A DNA stretch of 64,000 bases from contig NC_034010.1 of assembly GCF_000346465.2 (NCBI RefSeq), positions 11,558,558 through 11,622,557 on the forward strand, read 5' to 3'. The position numbers were made by a program, and so were the translations under genes. The notes under the pieces were generated by a model. It was given only the letters and a program-made list of their open reading frames with translations. It was not told the origin of the DNA and did no database searches. Shown here piece after piece: positions 21,777 through 32,810 of this stretch (position 1 is its first letter; every line of letters begins with the position of its first letter). This stretch comes from Prunus persica. Lineage: Eukaryota; Streptophyta; Magnoliopsida; Rosales; Rosaceae.

Positions 21777-22367
21777 TACCGGTGAGACAATCTCTTCAAA
21801 GTCAATTCCTTTCTTCTAACTGAAACCTTTCACAACTAGCCTTGCCTTAAACCTGGGCTTAGAGTTGTCTTCTTCCGTCTTTAGTCGATACACCCATTTG
21901 TTCTTGAGTGCTCTTCTACCTTTTGGTAGGTTCATTAGATCATATGTGTGGTTCTCATGTAGAGATTGCATCTCTTCATGCATGGCTTTCAATCACCCAT
22001 CTTGTTGATCATGAGTCAATGCTTCTTTATAGCATTTTTGTTCTCCCCCGTCTGTTAGGAGAACGTAATCATCTGGAGAATACCTACTCGGAGGTCTCCG
22101 TACCCTGGTCGATCTTCTTGGTTGGAATTCGGCCGCTGGCTCTTCATCCGCTTGTGCTTCTAGCCCCTTATCAGCTACGTCATCTACAATACCATCAGTT
22201 GTATGATCATCACTCATGTCATCATCAACTGGTTCATTTATAATAGGATCACTAGCTGGATCATCAGTATCATTGAATTCATCTCGCCAGTCATTGTGCT
22301 CCAATGGAGAAGGAACTGGATCCAAGTTAGCTGGATATTCTCTAGGATTATCAGGTTTATCATCTCT
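21777..22367 (-). pseudogene. copia-1 integrase-RT linker and RT N-terminus
   Basis: The minus frame at 21993-22325 encodes an acidic linker followed by RRSTRVRRPPSRYSPDDYV, the conserved lead-in to copia RT, and a Met-poor stretch ending QQDG. The next segment (21800-21990) continues with RT N-terminal sequence in broken frames. No separate function. Confidence 0.75.
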
Positions 22368-23168
22368 TCAAATGTCTTCAATGTTCTGATCTTCAAATAA
22401 GACCACATCTCTACTTCTAATAATCTTTCTAGTTACAGGATCCCATAACCTATAATTGAATTCTTCATTCCCATATCCCACGAAGATACATTCTTTCGAC
22501 TTCGCGTCGAGCTTGGTTCTCTCATCTTTAAGATTATGAACAAAAGCTCTACAACCAAATACTTTCAGATGATTGTAGGAAATGTCTTTTCCTAACCAGA
22601 ACTTGTTCGGGACATCACCATTCAAAGGTGCTGAAGGAGAAAGGTTGATTAGATCAACCGCAGTCATCAGAGCTTTGCCCCAAAAACTTTTGGGCCGCTT
22701 GGCATGAGATAACATTGTTCTTATTCTTTCAACAATTGTTCTGTTCATTCTCTCAGCTATGCCATTATGCTGAGGAGTCTTCGGAACAGATCTTTCATGC
22801 CTGATTCCATTACTTCTACAGTAGTTTCTAAACGCCCCCATATATTCTCCTCCGTTATCGGTGCAAATACATTTGAAGCTTCTACCAGTCTCTCATTCAA
22901 CGCTAGCATGAAACTGCTTGAAAACTTCATACACTTGATCTTTTATTCTAAGTGTGTAAGCCCATACCTTCCTGGAATGATTGTCAACGAAGGTAACAAA
23001 ATATCTTGCACCACCAAGAGTACTAGTGCTCATAGGACCACAAACATCAGAGTACACAACATCTAATACATTGGGTTTTCTTTGTGCATGACCATGTTGA
23101 AACGAAGCTCTATGCTGCTTTCCAACCAAGCAATGCGTGCATAATTTTAGAGGCATGCCTTTCTTCAT
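22368..23168 (-). pseudogene. copia-1 integrase
   Basis: Two minus-strand frames (22893-23168 and 22368-22841), split by a frame break near 22860. The first has the zinc-finger end LCTHCLVGKQHRASF, the first catalytic Asp in YSDVCGP and FVDNHSRKVWAY. The second has the catalytic Glu in HNGIAERMNRT, then FWGKALMTAVDLIN and the C-terminal KVFGCRAFVHN. The break falls where the second catalytic Asp is expected. Integrase would insert the cDNA; this copy is not expected to be functional. Confidence 0.85.
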
Positions 23169-23502
23169 CCCAGTCAGTGCCTCTTTTTTTGGCTAGAATT
23201 TGCAACCCTTTCTCGCTCATGTGACCGAGTCGTTAATGCCATAACTCGATCGAGTCTTCTGCAAGAGCATTTACGTACCCATTACTAACTTTTGCATGTG
23301 TCATGTATAGGGCGTTCTCCTTCTTCCCTCATGCTAGGACAAGAGAGTTCTTGCTGAATTTCCATTTCCCTTCAGCAAAGACATTGGTGTATCCTTCATC
23401 GTCAAGTAATCCAGTGGAGATTAGATTAAGACACATGTTTGGAACATGTCTCACATCCTTGAGGACCAAGTGACAACTTGTGTTGGTTTCAAGGGAAATA
23501 TC

Positions 23503-24534
23503 TCATGTTCCCACGATCTTGGACAATTTGTCATTTCCCATCCTCACATTACCAGAATCTCCATTGGTGTAAGATGTAAAGAAGTCCATCCGTTGAGTGA
23601 CATGAAATGATGCACCAGAGTCCACTATCCAGCATGTATCTTGAGAGGACAAATTAACGAAGCCATCACCACATAGAATAATTACCTCATTTCCACTAGA
23701 GGTAGATGCGGTGGTGTGCATGGGATCACTCTTTTCGTTACCTCTATCTTGCTCTCGTTTAAACAACCTGCACTCTCTCTTCATGTGGCATATCCCGCCA
23801 TAATGGTAACATTCTAGGTCCTTTCTTGTCTTGGACCTTCCTCTCGAGCCATCTCTTAACCTGCCCTTTGACTTGTCTCGCCTGTGGAATTTTCTATTGT
23901 TAGTTCTTCCACGATACTCTGAGACGAGGGCTTCTGACTCGACTACTACACCTTGTTCTTTCCTCTTTGCTTCTTCATTAAACATGTTATCTTTAACTAT
24001 GTCCAATGCAAGAACGCTTTGAGGAGCTGAATTGCTTAAGGATACTACTAGTGTATCCCAGCTATTAGGCAAAGAGCTGAGTAACATTAGTGCTTGTAAC
24101 TCATCATCAAGCACCATCTTTATATTCGTCAACAGGTTGATCAAACCTTGAAAGTCATTGAGATGCTCGGTAACACTTCGACCGTCTCTGTACTTAAGGT
24201 TTACCAATCGTCGGATAACCGATGCTTTATTTTGAGCGGTCTTCCGCTCGTACATGGACGACAATTTTGTCCATAATTTGTATGCATCCATCTCTTGTGC
24301 CACATGGTGGAACACACTTTGATCCACCCATTGTCGGATTTGTCCGACAACTTTTCTATTCAGAATGCTCCATGCATCGTCTGACTTCCCTGCTGGTTTT
24401 TGTCCTAGCAATTGAAGAGGCTCATACAAATCCTTGCAGTAAAGGATGTCCTCCATTCTTGGCTTCCAAATAGAGTAATTGGATGCAGCCAATTTTAACA
24501 TTGTTGCTGATGATGACGACGATGACTCCTCCAT
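23503..24534 (-). pseudogene. copia-1 gag and protease start
   Basis: 343 codons from ATG at 24534, 35 bp downstream of the primer site, so this is the natural start. Residues 1-190 are a UBN2-type copia gag; 205-240 are basic. The zinc knuckle at 242-255 is degenerate: the second Cys is Tyr (CYHYGGICHMKREC). The protease active site VDSGAS is at 304-309. The frame runs out after residue 343, where a frameshift or stop cuts the protease; sequence resembling the pre-integrase zinc region continues at 23170-23500. Gag would assemble the particle. Confidence 0.9.
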
Positions 24535-24568
24535 CTTACATTACACAAGAATATAATTTTTGAGCCGA

Positions 24569-24581
24569 ATCTCTGATACCA
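24569..24581 (-). other. copia-1 primer-binding site
   Basis: Minus strand TGGTATCAGAGAT, two bases after the 5' LTR end (24584), matches the initiator-Met tRNA complement. Confidence 0.9.
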
Positions 24582-24583
24582 CT

Positions 24584-25042
24584 TGTTGGGAAAGATTGCA
24601 AAAAATCAAAGAGTCAATAAATAAATATGGCACTCCCAGGATATGACTTCTCCCAGTCTTGTGTAAATACAATGGGCAAAAAATAACATTCTATCTTCCA
24701 CTAAGAAAAATAATGGGAATACAATAATAATCTCACCAAACACCGGTGGCTAAATTCTCTCCTGATTTTTCTCTCAAGAGGATTTTCTCTCTCACACAAG
24801 TGAGGTTTTCTTATCTCTCAAAACTGTCTAAGTTTTGGTTTTCTAAGAGATGATTTGAACTGAAAGAAGGCAGCTGCTTTTATAGCCAACGTTCCTAACA
24901 AATTGGTGGCCTTACATGCAAGAGAGTTTTTCTCATTTTCTCTTCCGTTCGTTTTCTTCAAATTTTTCCGTCCTTTATTTTATTTTATTTTAATATTTAT
25001 TTTCCTTATTTTTCTCTCCTCCACTAACGAGGGAAACCATCA
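24584..25042 (-). repeat. copia-1 5' LTR
   Basis: 459 bp, partner of 20012-20461; differs by substitutions and by a TTTTA-type length change near 24982-24995. Confidence 0.9.
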
Positions 25043-25578
25043 ATTTGGGGTAGGTTATTATGTAGTCTTGTTTGGTTCCACTCTCTCCTTTTTTCTTCCC
25101 TTTTCTCGCTCTACCACCGAAATCCTAGCTATAATCAAATCATTTCTAAGCAGCCCAGTTTTCGTCCTATATGTTCTCACATTAGAATATTGAAATGTTA
25201 TATGTCGGAAGACTGGATTGTTATATATGTTTGCCAGTAATTAGGCCCCGTAACACCTATGAAGTTGAAATTGTTGGCCACGTTAGAGAGAATCCTAGAT
25301 TATTTGAAATGTTGTATGTCAAATTATGTGATTAAATGGTAGTCTAGGTAAGGGGATTATTTTCAAATATTCTAACCCTCTGTGATGTCGTTGGTTTTCC
25401 TGATGCGTCATGATTCTTGTATCCACCATCAATATTTTGGTTAAATGGAAAAAGAAAGACACAAAGTGCCGTGACGAAATCAGGTGCAGGACATGAGTAT
25501 AGAGCTATGGTTCTGTATTGATTTGGGTGAAGACAGTTTATTGCAGAAATGGGTATTCTCTCTTGAAAACCTATCAGA
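25043..25578. other. spacer, no gene
   Basis: A CT-rich segment (25070-25130, ending CTCTACCACCGAAATCCTAG) recurs in altered form at 25876-25930 (CTCTACTACCGAAACCCTAA). The copia fragment lies between the two, so they may be remains of an LTR pair; too diverged to be sure. Confidence 0.4.
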
Positions 25579-25824
25579 ATGCTTTGTGACAATCAAGCAG
25601 CTATACATGTTGCCTCTACTCCAGTTTTTCATCAGAGAACTAAGCATATTGAAGTAGATTTCCATTTTTTAAGGAACATGAGCAATAAACAAATTTCTAG
25701 TGTGTACTGTAGGGATGAATTTGGGGTTATGCTTACTAAAGCCCTAGGGAAATCCTTTGAATTATTGAACAAGTTGGCAGGCTTCATTGAGAGAGTTCAG
25801 CTAAGTAGAGGGTTGTGTATATGA
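25579..25824 (+). pseudogene. isolated copia RNase H C-terminal fragment
   Basis: An 81-codon plus-strand frame with [20 protein letters not shown] and [10 protein letters not shown], the last part of a copia RNase H (Asp in CDNQ), ending [16 protein letters not shown], the usual copia C-terminus. Different from copia-1 and copia-2 and in the opposite orientation. A truncated relic. Confidence 0.75.
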
Positions 25825-26159
25825 TCTTTTTTTATGTATGTATTTGACTACAGGGTCCAAAAAGGGTTGAACGTTCATTTCCACTCTCAGTTTTCTCTCT
25901 TCTCACTCTACTACCGAAACCCTAACCAACTCCAGTATTTATATCTTTGCTTTTTGTAAAGTGACCCCTGCAACGAAAGGTGCCAAAGATCTCTGATACT
26001 GCCCCAAAATATTCTATCTTTAGCAATGTGGAAAAGTTAAGAAATAAGAAAATCTACCACGCTTTTGTGCCCTCCTTTCTCGTTGGTTTACTCTAATAGT
26101 AATAGCCTGATAAAGATGATGTTTTACTCACCTATCACCTACTGTTTTATTAATCCATA

Positions 26160-26397
26160 AAAATAGGTCGACGCCTTTGGAATGGCTGGGACTCTAATGT
26201 TGTGACGTGGAGTTCAAAGTGACACCCATTGGAAAGACATCTTTGAAGGTCGAGACTCTTTTTTCTTTTCTGCAGATTCAATAATGGGAAAAGGGTGAGG
26301 TTTTGGGAAGAGAGATGGGTACGGGAAACAGAATTTTCTTATCTTTTGCCTTATTTATACATATTATCAAGATATACATATTATCAAGATATGCATC
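26160..26397 (+). mobile_element. LINE fragment (RT C-terminal/zinc region)
   Basis: Encodes NNGKRVRFWEERWV and a following hydrophobic segment, the R-V-R-F-W-x-D-x-W block found after the RT domain of plant LINEs. The same fragment is at 47256-47430, there with FWDERW-like coding. 5' and 3' ends are missing; it runs directly into repeat copy A. Confidence 0.6.
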
Positions 26398-26620
26398 TGT
26401 CAATTGTAGCACGCTCACAAACAAACCCACCAGTCACTTGGCTAACTCCTGGCCATGCCAATAAAAAAAGGGCAAACACTTTCATATCAAATTCAAGAAT
26501 ATTAACAAGATTAGCAAAAAGAACGATGACCACAATACAAGCTTTCATATATTTTTCGCTAGACAGCAATTTAAGAAGACTAGCAACGAGAACAACGCTG
26601 AAACTCATCAATCCTCCCAA
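26384..26620 (-). CDS. hydrophobic small ORF of module R1, unknown function
   Basis: 78 codons on the minus strand. The core MKACIVVIVLFANLVNILEF continues with DMKVFALFLLAWPGV and is kept, with few changes, in copies at 53074, 32017, 38201, 45361 and 49610; the copy at 39944 is frameshifted. Two hydrophobic stretches suggest membrane association or a signal anchor, but the frame lies downstream of the larger R1 ORF on the same strand and could equally be 3' untranslated sequence kept by recent common ancestry. No family is recognised. Confidence 0.3.
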   Translation of the reverse strand: MGGLMSFSVVLVASLLKLLSSEKYMKACIVVIVLFANLVNILEFDMKVFALFLLAWPGVSQVTGGFVCERATIDRCIS

Positions 26621-26748
26621 AAAAGCAACTAATACACGTCAACACAACCACAATTTATTTTTATACATAGCAACACCAAACACATAAAGGACAGATGAGA
26701 AATGTTGAAATTAATTTAGCAGCTCCCTTACTTTCTCTCTTATTTATT

Positions 26749-27075
26749 CTACCAAAACTTATACCATGGCTTTTTGGACTCGTTGCCACAATCGTAAACC
26801 CCAACAAACTGGCTGTCTTTTGAATCAATCTTATTGTCTTCAATGTTGCAGCCTGTCCCTTGAGCACGGTTGTTGCAGTTGAAAACCCCAACATGGTGGC
26901 TACCTGTTGCTTTAACTGGATTCCTACGAATGCTCGCGGGCCTCTCGTTGGTTCCATTGGTATTTGCGGCCTCACTTTTTTCGTTTTGTGGGAGCTCTAC
27001 TTGTTCAGTTCCTCCTTGTTTGCCTTTTCCTTCCATCTCCTTGAGCCGTTGTTGAGCTTCCCTTTTGAGACCCAT
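26749..27075 (-). CDS. R1-module protein, 108 aa, unrecognised
   Basis: From ATG at 27075 the product starts MGLKREAQQRLKEMEGKGK (amphipathic, coiled-coil-like), passes through a polar Asn/Lys-rich middle, and has two imperfect repeats, SHHVGVFNCNN and SQFVGVYDCGN, each of the form V-G-V-F/Y-x-C-x-N. Copies D and F encode the same protein in two exons split by a GT-AG intron; copy A lacks the intron together with about 50 neighbouring codons. It lies antisense to the gag/protease fragment of the same compound repeat. I do not recognise the family. Whether it is expressed is unknown; copy A has the only uninterrupted single-exon frame. Confidence 0.4.
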   Translation of the reverse strand: MGLKREAQQRLKEMEGKGKQGGTEQVELPQNEKSEAANTNGTNERPASIRRNPVKATGSHHVGVFNCNNRAQGTGCNIEDNKIDSKDSQFVGVYDCGNESKKPWYKFW

Positions 27076-27849
27076 TTTATATGGAAAAAAATTTCAAATA
27101 AGTGGAGTCAGTTGAAAAACACTCTTTCATTAAAATTGAGATACACCACAACTCAGACGAAAGACTCTTTCCATTATAAATGGAAGTTACTAATTACACA
27201 AACTCATTAGGCATACACACAAACACAACACTCATAGAATCACATCAAGGGAAACGCCGTTGTTTTTCGACCGACCAAGAGCTAAGATGTTCAATAAAAT
27301 TAAAATATTAATCATAACAATTAATACATACCAGCAATTGATATATAAAAGGTCAGAAGCAAGTCTTAACCTCTCTGGACAATACTTATGTTCGAGCAAT
27401 AAGAACTAGATGCTTTGAACGCGTGTATATATATTTTATTTTATTTTCTAATGTAAAGGAACTTTTTTGTGTGGAAAAAATTTCAACAGAAAATTAACAG
27501 GCATGATGAACTTGAAATACACCTAGTCCAGTAAAAAATTTCTGATGATCAAGTAGTTTAGTCAAAAGCAACTTTGGAAAAAAATATAGTTTAATCTAAA
27601 GGAACTTGTCGGTGGAAAAATTTCAACACAAAGTTGGCAGGAATACTCATGTTGGTGAACTTGGAATAGACTAGTTCGGTTAACATTTACTGATGATCAA
27701 GTAAAGCAACTTTTGTGTGGAAATTTTTTCCTAATGATCAATTAGTCTAGACAAATTTGGAATTTAAAAAAAATTGTACTACACAAAAGTAGTGGAAAAG
27801 TTTTGTTTCTTCTTTGGTGTTCATGATCCTTTCACATTGTGGTAAGAGA

Positions 27850-28370
27850 AGATATGAACCCTAAACCAAAACGCCCTTTGGACCAACCGGGGTCCAAAGC
27901 GATCAAATCTTGTCCAAACAACTACAAAACTGTGATGCATGTACAGTCGACATCAAAACATGACCAATGATGACACCCATTGTCCAAAAAGTCACTACTT
28001 GGGTTTTGTGGGTCCCACACGTCCAACCAACACTCCAAAAATCTGCCTCGGGCCCACAACCTCAGATTTCAAATCCAATCCACCAATAGACTCTAAATAG
28101 TCTTGACATCATCGTGCATCAATTTGGCCGTGATCCAACCGTCGAATCATTCTATATCGCACGATCACGCATGATTGAACGGCGATTGCTCGCCTTAACT
28201 TTGAAACACAACCACCTAAGATCGGGATGTCCGATCACCAATCCATCTGTACCTACAGACTCCTCACAACACCAGCTACAACATATATAAAATCAGACAC
28301 GATCCAACGGTCCAATCATTTCTGATCTAACGGTCCAAATTTGCGAGGCTCCTCAAGACACCAGCTACAA
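27850..28370. repeat. module R3 of copy A
   Basis: Non-coding module of about 520 bp beginning AGAAGATATGAACCC and carrying short copies of GATCCAACGGTCCAATCATT. Homologues: 42020-42550, 56235-56690, 57090-57610. Confidence 0.8.
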
Positions 28371-28537
28371 CATATTTACTGATGATAAAGCAACATTGGC
28401 GTGGAAAAATTGTCCTAATGATCAATTAGTGTAGAGAAATTTGGAATTTAAAAAAAAAAAAAAAAGTACTACACAAAAGTAGTGGAAACTTTTTGTTTTT
28501 TCTTTGGTGTTCATGGCCCTTTCACATTATTGTAATA

Positions 28538-28791
28538 CTAGCCTCTTTGCACGTGCTTTAGCGCCTGCGAGAGCCTTTTTTTTATTTTTTATTTATTTAT
28601 TTTTTATTTTTAAAATTTTAAAATTATAAATTTATTTTAGAATTAAAAAAGATAATGGGTAGTTGTGTTCCATAAAAATATAATCCATTATCTGATTTTT
28701 CATTCAATTCTTAATATTTGCATTAACTAGAGGCATTTTCTGGCATTTTGAATGTTTCACTATTCTCTGCCTTTTACTTTATATATATAGA
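28538..28791 (-). mobile_element. non-autonomous Helitron, 254 bp
   Basis: On the minus strand it starts TCTATATATATAAAG and ends GCAAAGAGGCTAG, inserted between A and T without target duplication. A hairpin (CTCTTTGC ... GCGAGAG on the plus strand, 28543-28574) lies just before the CTAG end. Copies D (about 42713) and F (about 57774) show the uninterrupted site GTAATATGAACC, which equals the two flanks of this insertion joined at A/T. No coding capacity. Confidence 0.85.
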
Positions 28792-28975
28792 TGAACCCTA
28801 CTCCCCTGTTTTTCTCTTTTGAAAGATATGTGATATTTAATTCATAATATATGTGATATTAATTAATAATAAATGTGACTCCTGATATTTAACTCATATT
28901 GATTTTTTATTTTTTTATTTTTTATTTTTATGAAGGCAAGGCATTCATGAAAGAAAGCAATACTTAAGTTCAGCA

Positions 28976-29191
28976 TTGATCAAAAACTCATATTCATTAT
29001 TTTTATCTATGAGGGCTCTCACCGATCCCAAGAAAATGGGAAATGTTTTGGCCAAAAAGGATTCGGCCATGATGGTTGATGCCACCCAGGAGGATCCGAC
29101 CGAAGAATTGGCATATGGAGAATTGGGTGATGAGGACTTTGAGCAGCCCGAGCCAGAGGAAGACATCACAGTTACAACAATTTTATATTAA
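28976..29191 (+). pseudogene. gypsy gag/protease-linker fragment (R4, copy A)
   Basis: A 71-codon frame with KKMGNVLAKKDSAMMVDATQ and an acidic tail (TEELAYGELGDEDFEQPEPE). In copies C, D and E the same segment leads into a retropepsin-like motif. This copy ends at 29190 before that motif. Confidence 0.6.
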
Positions 29192-29526
29192 AATTTATCA
29201 AATGAATTTGACACTGCTTTTTGTACTAACAGCACTTTAAAAATATTGTTCACCAAACATGGAGCTGCTTTACTTTACAGCTAATTATTTTCAAAGCACA
29301 GCAGAAGCAACTTTTTTTAAAAGTGACAGCAATCCCAAACTGAGCCGTTTTTACTACAATTAAAGTGAATTTCAGAATTTTGCTAAATAACATGGAAGAT
29401 ATAGTAAATGAGACAAGTAGCCAAAGAACCAAGGGGACGAAACAAGTACAATTGCATCCTTGATGTAAAAGAAATTGTCCCTCCCTGTTATCACGTACTT
29501 GTATCCCAGGTGATGAAGCAAACCAG
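29192..29526. other. spacer, possible hAT-type MITE remnant
   Basis: 29205-29350 has the GCTTTACTTTACAGCT ... CACAGCAGAAGC ... AGCAATCCCAAACTGAG wording common in plant hAT-like MITEs, but no matching inverted ends or 8-bp target duplication were verified. Confidence 0.3.
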
Positions 29527-29531
29527 ACTAC

Positions 29532-29920
29532 TGTGAGAACCCTGTATTTTTAATATATATATATATATATTATATTTTGGGAAATTAAATATTTTGTTAC
29601 ATATTTAATTTATATATTGATAAAGCCAAAAGAGTTAGCTTGAGATACGTCCACTTACTAGCTAGGTACTTTAGACTTGGTTTGTTGTCAATCAGTGGCG
29701 TAGCATGAAAACACCTGATGCTATTTCTCCTTGTAGATGGCAACAATTGTCTTGCCTCCAATTGCAATGAATAGTTATTCAAATTTATAAGCTCTGCAAC
29801 CCCAACCAATAGGAACCATTTGGTTGCCGCCTTAGTATTTACTATAAATAGGGGTCATTTCCTTGATTTTGAAAACACAGGACATTGCATAGTAGTGCAT
29901 CCAAGGAGAAGAGAAAAAAT

Positions 29921-29968
<48 letters not shown>

Positions 29969-30929
29969 AGAAGAAGAAGAAAGAAAACAAGAGAAAGCAA
30001 GTGGTGATCAAATTCTCAAGAGGAGTTAGAGGTTGTAGCTTGTGTGTTTTCTTAACTTGGAGTTAGCTTTAGAAACGAGGTAGAGGTTTCTTGGGGGTCT
30101 TTACAGGGATTGATTTAATTAAATTTCGTGAGCACTATATTATGCATGATATTCTTATTTGATTATCATTGATATTGGGTGTTTAAGTGTTGTTAATTAT
30201 CATTATATTATTTTATTAATATTGACATGATCATATGTTATCGGTGATGGATGGAATTCTTGGGTTGATAAAGAAAGTATGGAAAATAGGGTAATGGGAA
30301 TGGTCTTTTGTGTAGTTGAGTCTAACTCTTGGCAGGTACCAGGTCTCCGGGATTCCACAGTGCACATGGTTTTTATTCGGTGATTCGAGACTGGCGAAAA
30401 GGAGTTAGACAAGATGACTAACAAAAGGGGAATTATGGGATGACTGAAATGGGTGTTAGTTCATATAAATGGGCATTCGGGACCAAGTGGTATAAGCAGG
30501 GTATGGGACGTGCAGGTCTGCTTGTCCAATTATAGGAATTAACAAGATTAGATGAAGAGCATTCATGCATTATTATTATTATTAATGTGATATTTGGCTG
30601 TGTGATTGCATGTCACTTAATTTAGTTATATCAATCTACTATGATAAGGTCTCATGTCCCTACTGAGCAATGGTTGCTCACCCCGCACCCTGTTTAATTT
30701 TTCATATGAATTAGTAGGCAAGATAAGGACTAAATCAATTGAGGCTGAATTAGATGAGAGTGTTAGAGCTTTATTTATAAATTGTAAAGTTGTAAGATTT
30801 TGGAGACATTTTTATAAGAGAAGCTTATTTTATTTCATGTTTCGCCTTTCTTTTTATTTTATTTTACTTTTTACTTTCTCACACATCGGTCTCGGGATTT
30901 TCACCGACCCTCGGGTCCAGGGCGCGACA
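29532..30929 (+). mobile_element. solo LTR with perfect target duplication
   Basis: 1398 bp beginning TGTGAGAACCC and ending GGCGCGACA, flanked on both sides by ACTAC (29527-29531 and 30930-30934). No internal region remains, so this is a solo LTR left by LTR-LTR recombination. It has a TATA-like box (ACTATAAATAGG, about 29839) followed by a GA microsatellite (29922-29965) in the presumed transcribed part. Orientation is inferred from the TATA box. Related sequence lies inverted at 4946-6160. Confidence 0.9.
29922..29980 (+). repeat. GA/GAA microsatellite
   Basis: About 22 GA units followed by GAA units, inside the solo LTR. Confidence 0.95.
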
Positions 30930-31104
30930 ACTACACAAGCAAAAGAGTAGTCGACAAGTACATGGAGCGCAGTGTCTTCCATCGCATTGCACCAAATACA
31001 CCCTTGTTTGCAGACCACTCCACGTCCCCTTAAATTTGATCAAGTAGGAATTCCAAGCACACACCTAGAATGAATTAGGAGGTACATGCACATGCCACAA
31101 TGTA

Positions 31105-32595
31105 CCAAAAAAATTAAGGGAGCTTCACTAATATACCCAAAATATGGACTGAAATTATTAAAATAAATAAAAATAAAAATAAAAAAATAAAATAAAAACC
31201 TATGGAATGCACTTTAGAAACACACCCAAAACCCAATTACTACATAAGAAATTGGTGTTGAAGTTCCTATAACTTATGTTACTGCCATTAAGGTATGATA
31301 GGAGAATTTGGGAGTTGGATCCTCAAGAACTCTTTCTTGTTATTTTCCTATGCATGGAAACTAATAGACGACTCTTCTCTTTCTCTTTTTGGTCCTTCCC
31401 ATGTGTTGACCTCACCTCCTTCTTAAGCAAATCCCACAAATCAAGTGATAACTCTTGCCTGTCATACCTCACATCCCACCAAATAAGGAGTAGCCATGCC
31501 ACCTCCTATGCTTTCTTAACGCCCAAGACCAAATCAAGGGGAGCCATGAAAAAGTCCCAACAATCAAGCAACCTTGTCTACTCCAATTTGGATTATAAAA
31601 GGGAACTCACCACCTCCAAGCAAGGGGAGGATCGGCTGCCATCCTCTACTTCTCCAAGAGCTCCGAAGCTCTCTATTTCTCTTGTACTAGAGCTCTCAAG
31701 CATCTCACTCCATATCTCTCGCATGTACAATATAATGTTCATATTCAAATACAAATACAAAGTTATAAACTACTCGAACACTTTGTTATGTGTGTGATTT
31801 TGTCTTAATCCGTTAGGTACAAATTCGCCTGTTAACACTATGTCATTTGGAAGGCCCAAGTATCACAAAAGGCATGAGTTTTAGCTTGGATTATTATTGA
31901 TCTGTGATTTGTCCCAGTGGGGAAACCCTATTCCTCCTCAATGGTGTGTAACTATAAGAGTATAGAGTGATACTAAATGTTTGAACCTCTCTACTGCTCC
32001 ATTTTCCAGTTATACATTATACAATCTCAGTCTGTTGGACTGCGTTTTCACTGCCAATAGTAGCACACTCACAAACAAACACACCAGTCTCTTTGCCAAC
32101 TCCTGGCCATGCCAATAAAAAAAGGGCAAACACTTTCATATCAAATTCAAGAATATTAACAAGATGAGCAAAAAGAACGATGACCACAATACAAGCCTTC
32201 ATATAGTTTTTGCTAGACAGCAATTTAAGAAGACTAGCAACAAGAACAAACGCTCAAATTCAAACTTTGACAACCATAAAAACCCATCAATCCTCCAAAA
32301 AACAGCAATACGAAATGTTGTCCTTCCTGTAGAGGAAGTTATTTTACAAACCAAAAAGTAAAATAAAAATATGTCACTCATAGCAAGAGACACTCCAACC
32401 AACCAAAACAAGCAAATAACAATACACGTAACACAACCACAATTTATTTTATACATAGCGAAGCAGAGCAACTCTAAGCACACAAAGGACAGTTGAGAAA
32501 TGTTGAAATTAATTTGGCTTTTTGGACTCATTGCCACAATTGAAAATCCCAGCAAACTGTCTTTTGCATCAACCTCATTGTCTTCAATGTCGCAG
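31105..32595 (+). repeat. compound repeat copy B, left part
   Basis: Matches 52195-53660 of copy F along its whole length: an AT-rich lead, the LTR-like segment, then the start of R1. Interrupted at 32596 by copia-2 and continued at 36785. Confidence 0.85.
31296..31837 (+). promoter_or_regulatory. LTR-like promoter segment of copy B
   Basis: About 540 bp from TGATAGGAGAATTTGG to CGCCTGTTAACA, with a TATA box TATAAAA at 31594-31600 followed by a CT-rich leader. It has TG...CA ends but no target duplication; the homologue is 52359-52892 and a 115-bp piece is at 47566-47680. Probably the LTR of the gypsy element from which R4 derives. Confidence 0.5.
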
Positions 32596-32800
32596 TCAAA
32601 CAATATGGGTAGAATATTTTTCAGGGTGTATTTCATTCTCCAAAAGAAGGTATTTATAGTACAAGGATGTAACCCTAGTAGGGTCAAACTAGGAAACAAG
32701 ATAAAAACCTAATTACACAATATCTGTACAAAAAGGAAAGAAATATAATCCTAATAAACTAGGAAATAAATATCCTAATTAAGCTAGTTTCTCGCTAACA
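32596..32800 (-). repeat. copia-2 3' LTR
   Basis: 205 bp; plus strand TCAAACAATATGGG...GCTAACA. Polypurine tract GAGAAGGAGTAG (minus strand) adjoins at 32801-32812. Confidence 0.85.
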
Positions 32801-32810
32801 CTACTCCTTC

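Larger units (their letters stand above)
20012..25042 (-). mobile_element. Ty1/copia retrotransposon (copia-1)
   Basis: A nearly full-length 5.0-kb copia element on the minus strand. In transcript order: 5' LTR (25042-24584), primer site, gag, protease, integrase, RT, RNase H, polypurine tract, 3' LTR (20461-20012). Integrase before RT defines Ty1/copia; the gag start (MLKLAASNYSIWKPRMED) is Tork-like, a tentative lineage call. Frameshifts and stops interrupt the polyprotein. The LTRs differ at several positions. Flanking pentamers do not match (CTATA at 20007-20011, ATTTG at 25043-25047), so one flank was rearranged or the element is recombinant. Confidence 0.9.
26398..29190 (+). repeat. compound repeat copy A
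   Basis: Modules in order: R1 (26398-27430, minus-strand gene-like), R2 (27430-27850, with GAACTTGGAATAGACTAG), R3 (27850-28370, with GATCCAACGGTCC), a second short R2 part, a Helitron (28538-28791), and R4 (28930-29190, gag/protease fragment). The same order recurs in copies D and F. Ends abut a LINE fragment and unassigned DNA. Confidence 0.8.

Noticed and set aside
24569..24581. tRNA gene suggested by TGGTATCAGAGCC-type matches
   Set aside because: Each match is a primer-binding site of 12-17 bases next to an LTR; no cloverleaf surrounds it.
29820..30029. 69-codon frame with Arg/Glu repeats
   Set aside because: Translation of the GA/GAA microsatellite in the solo LTR.
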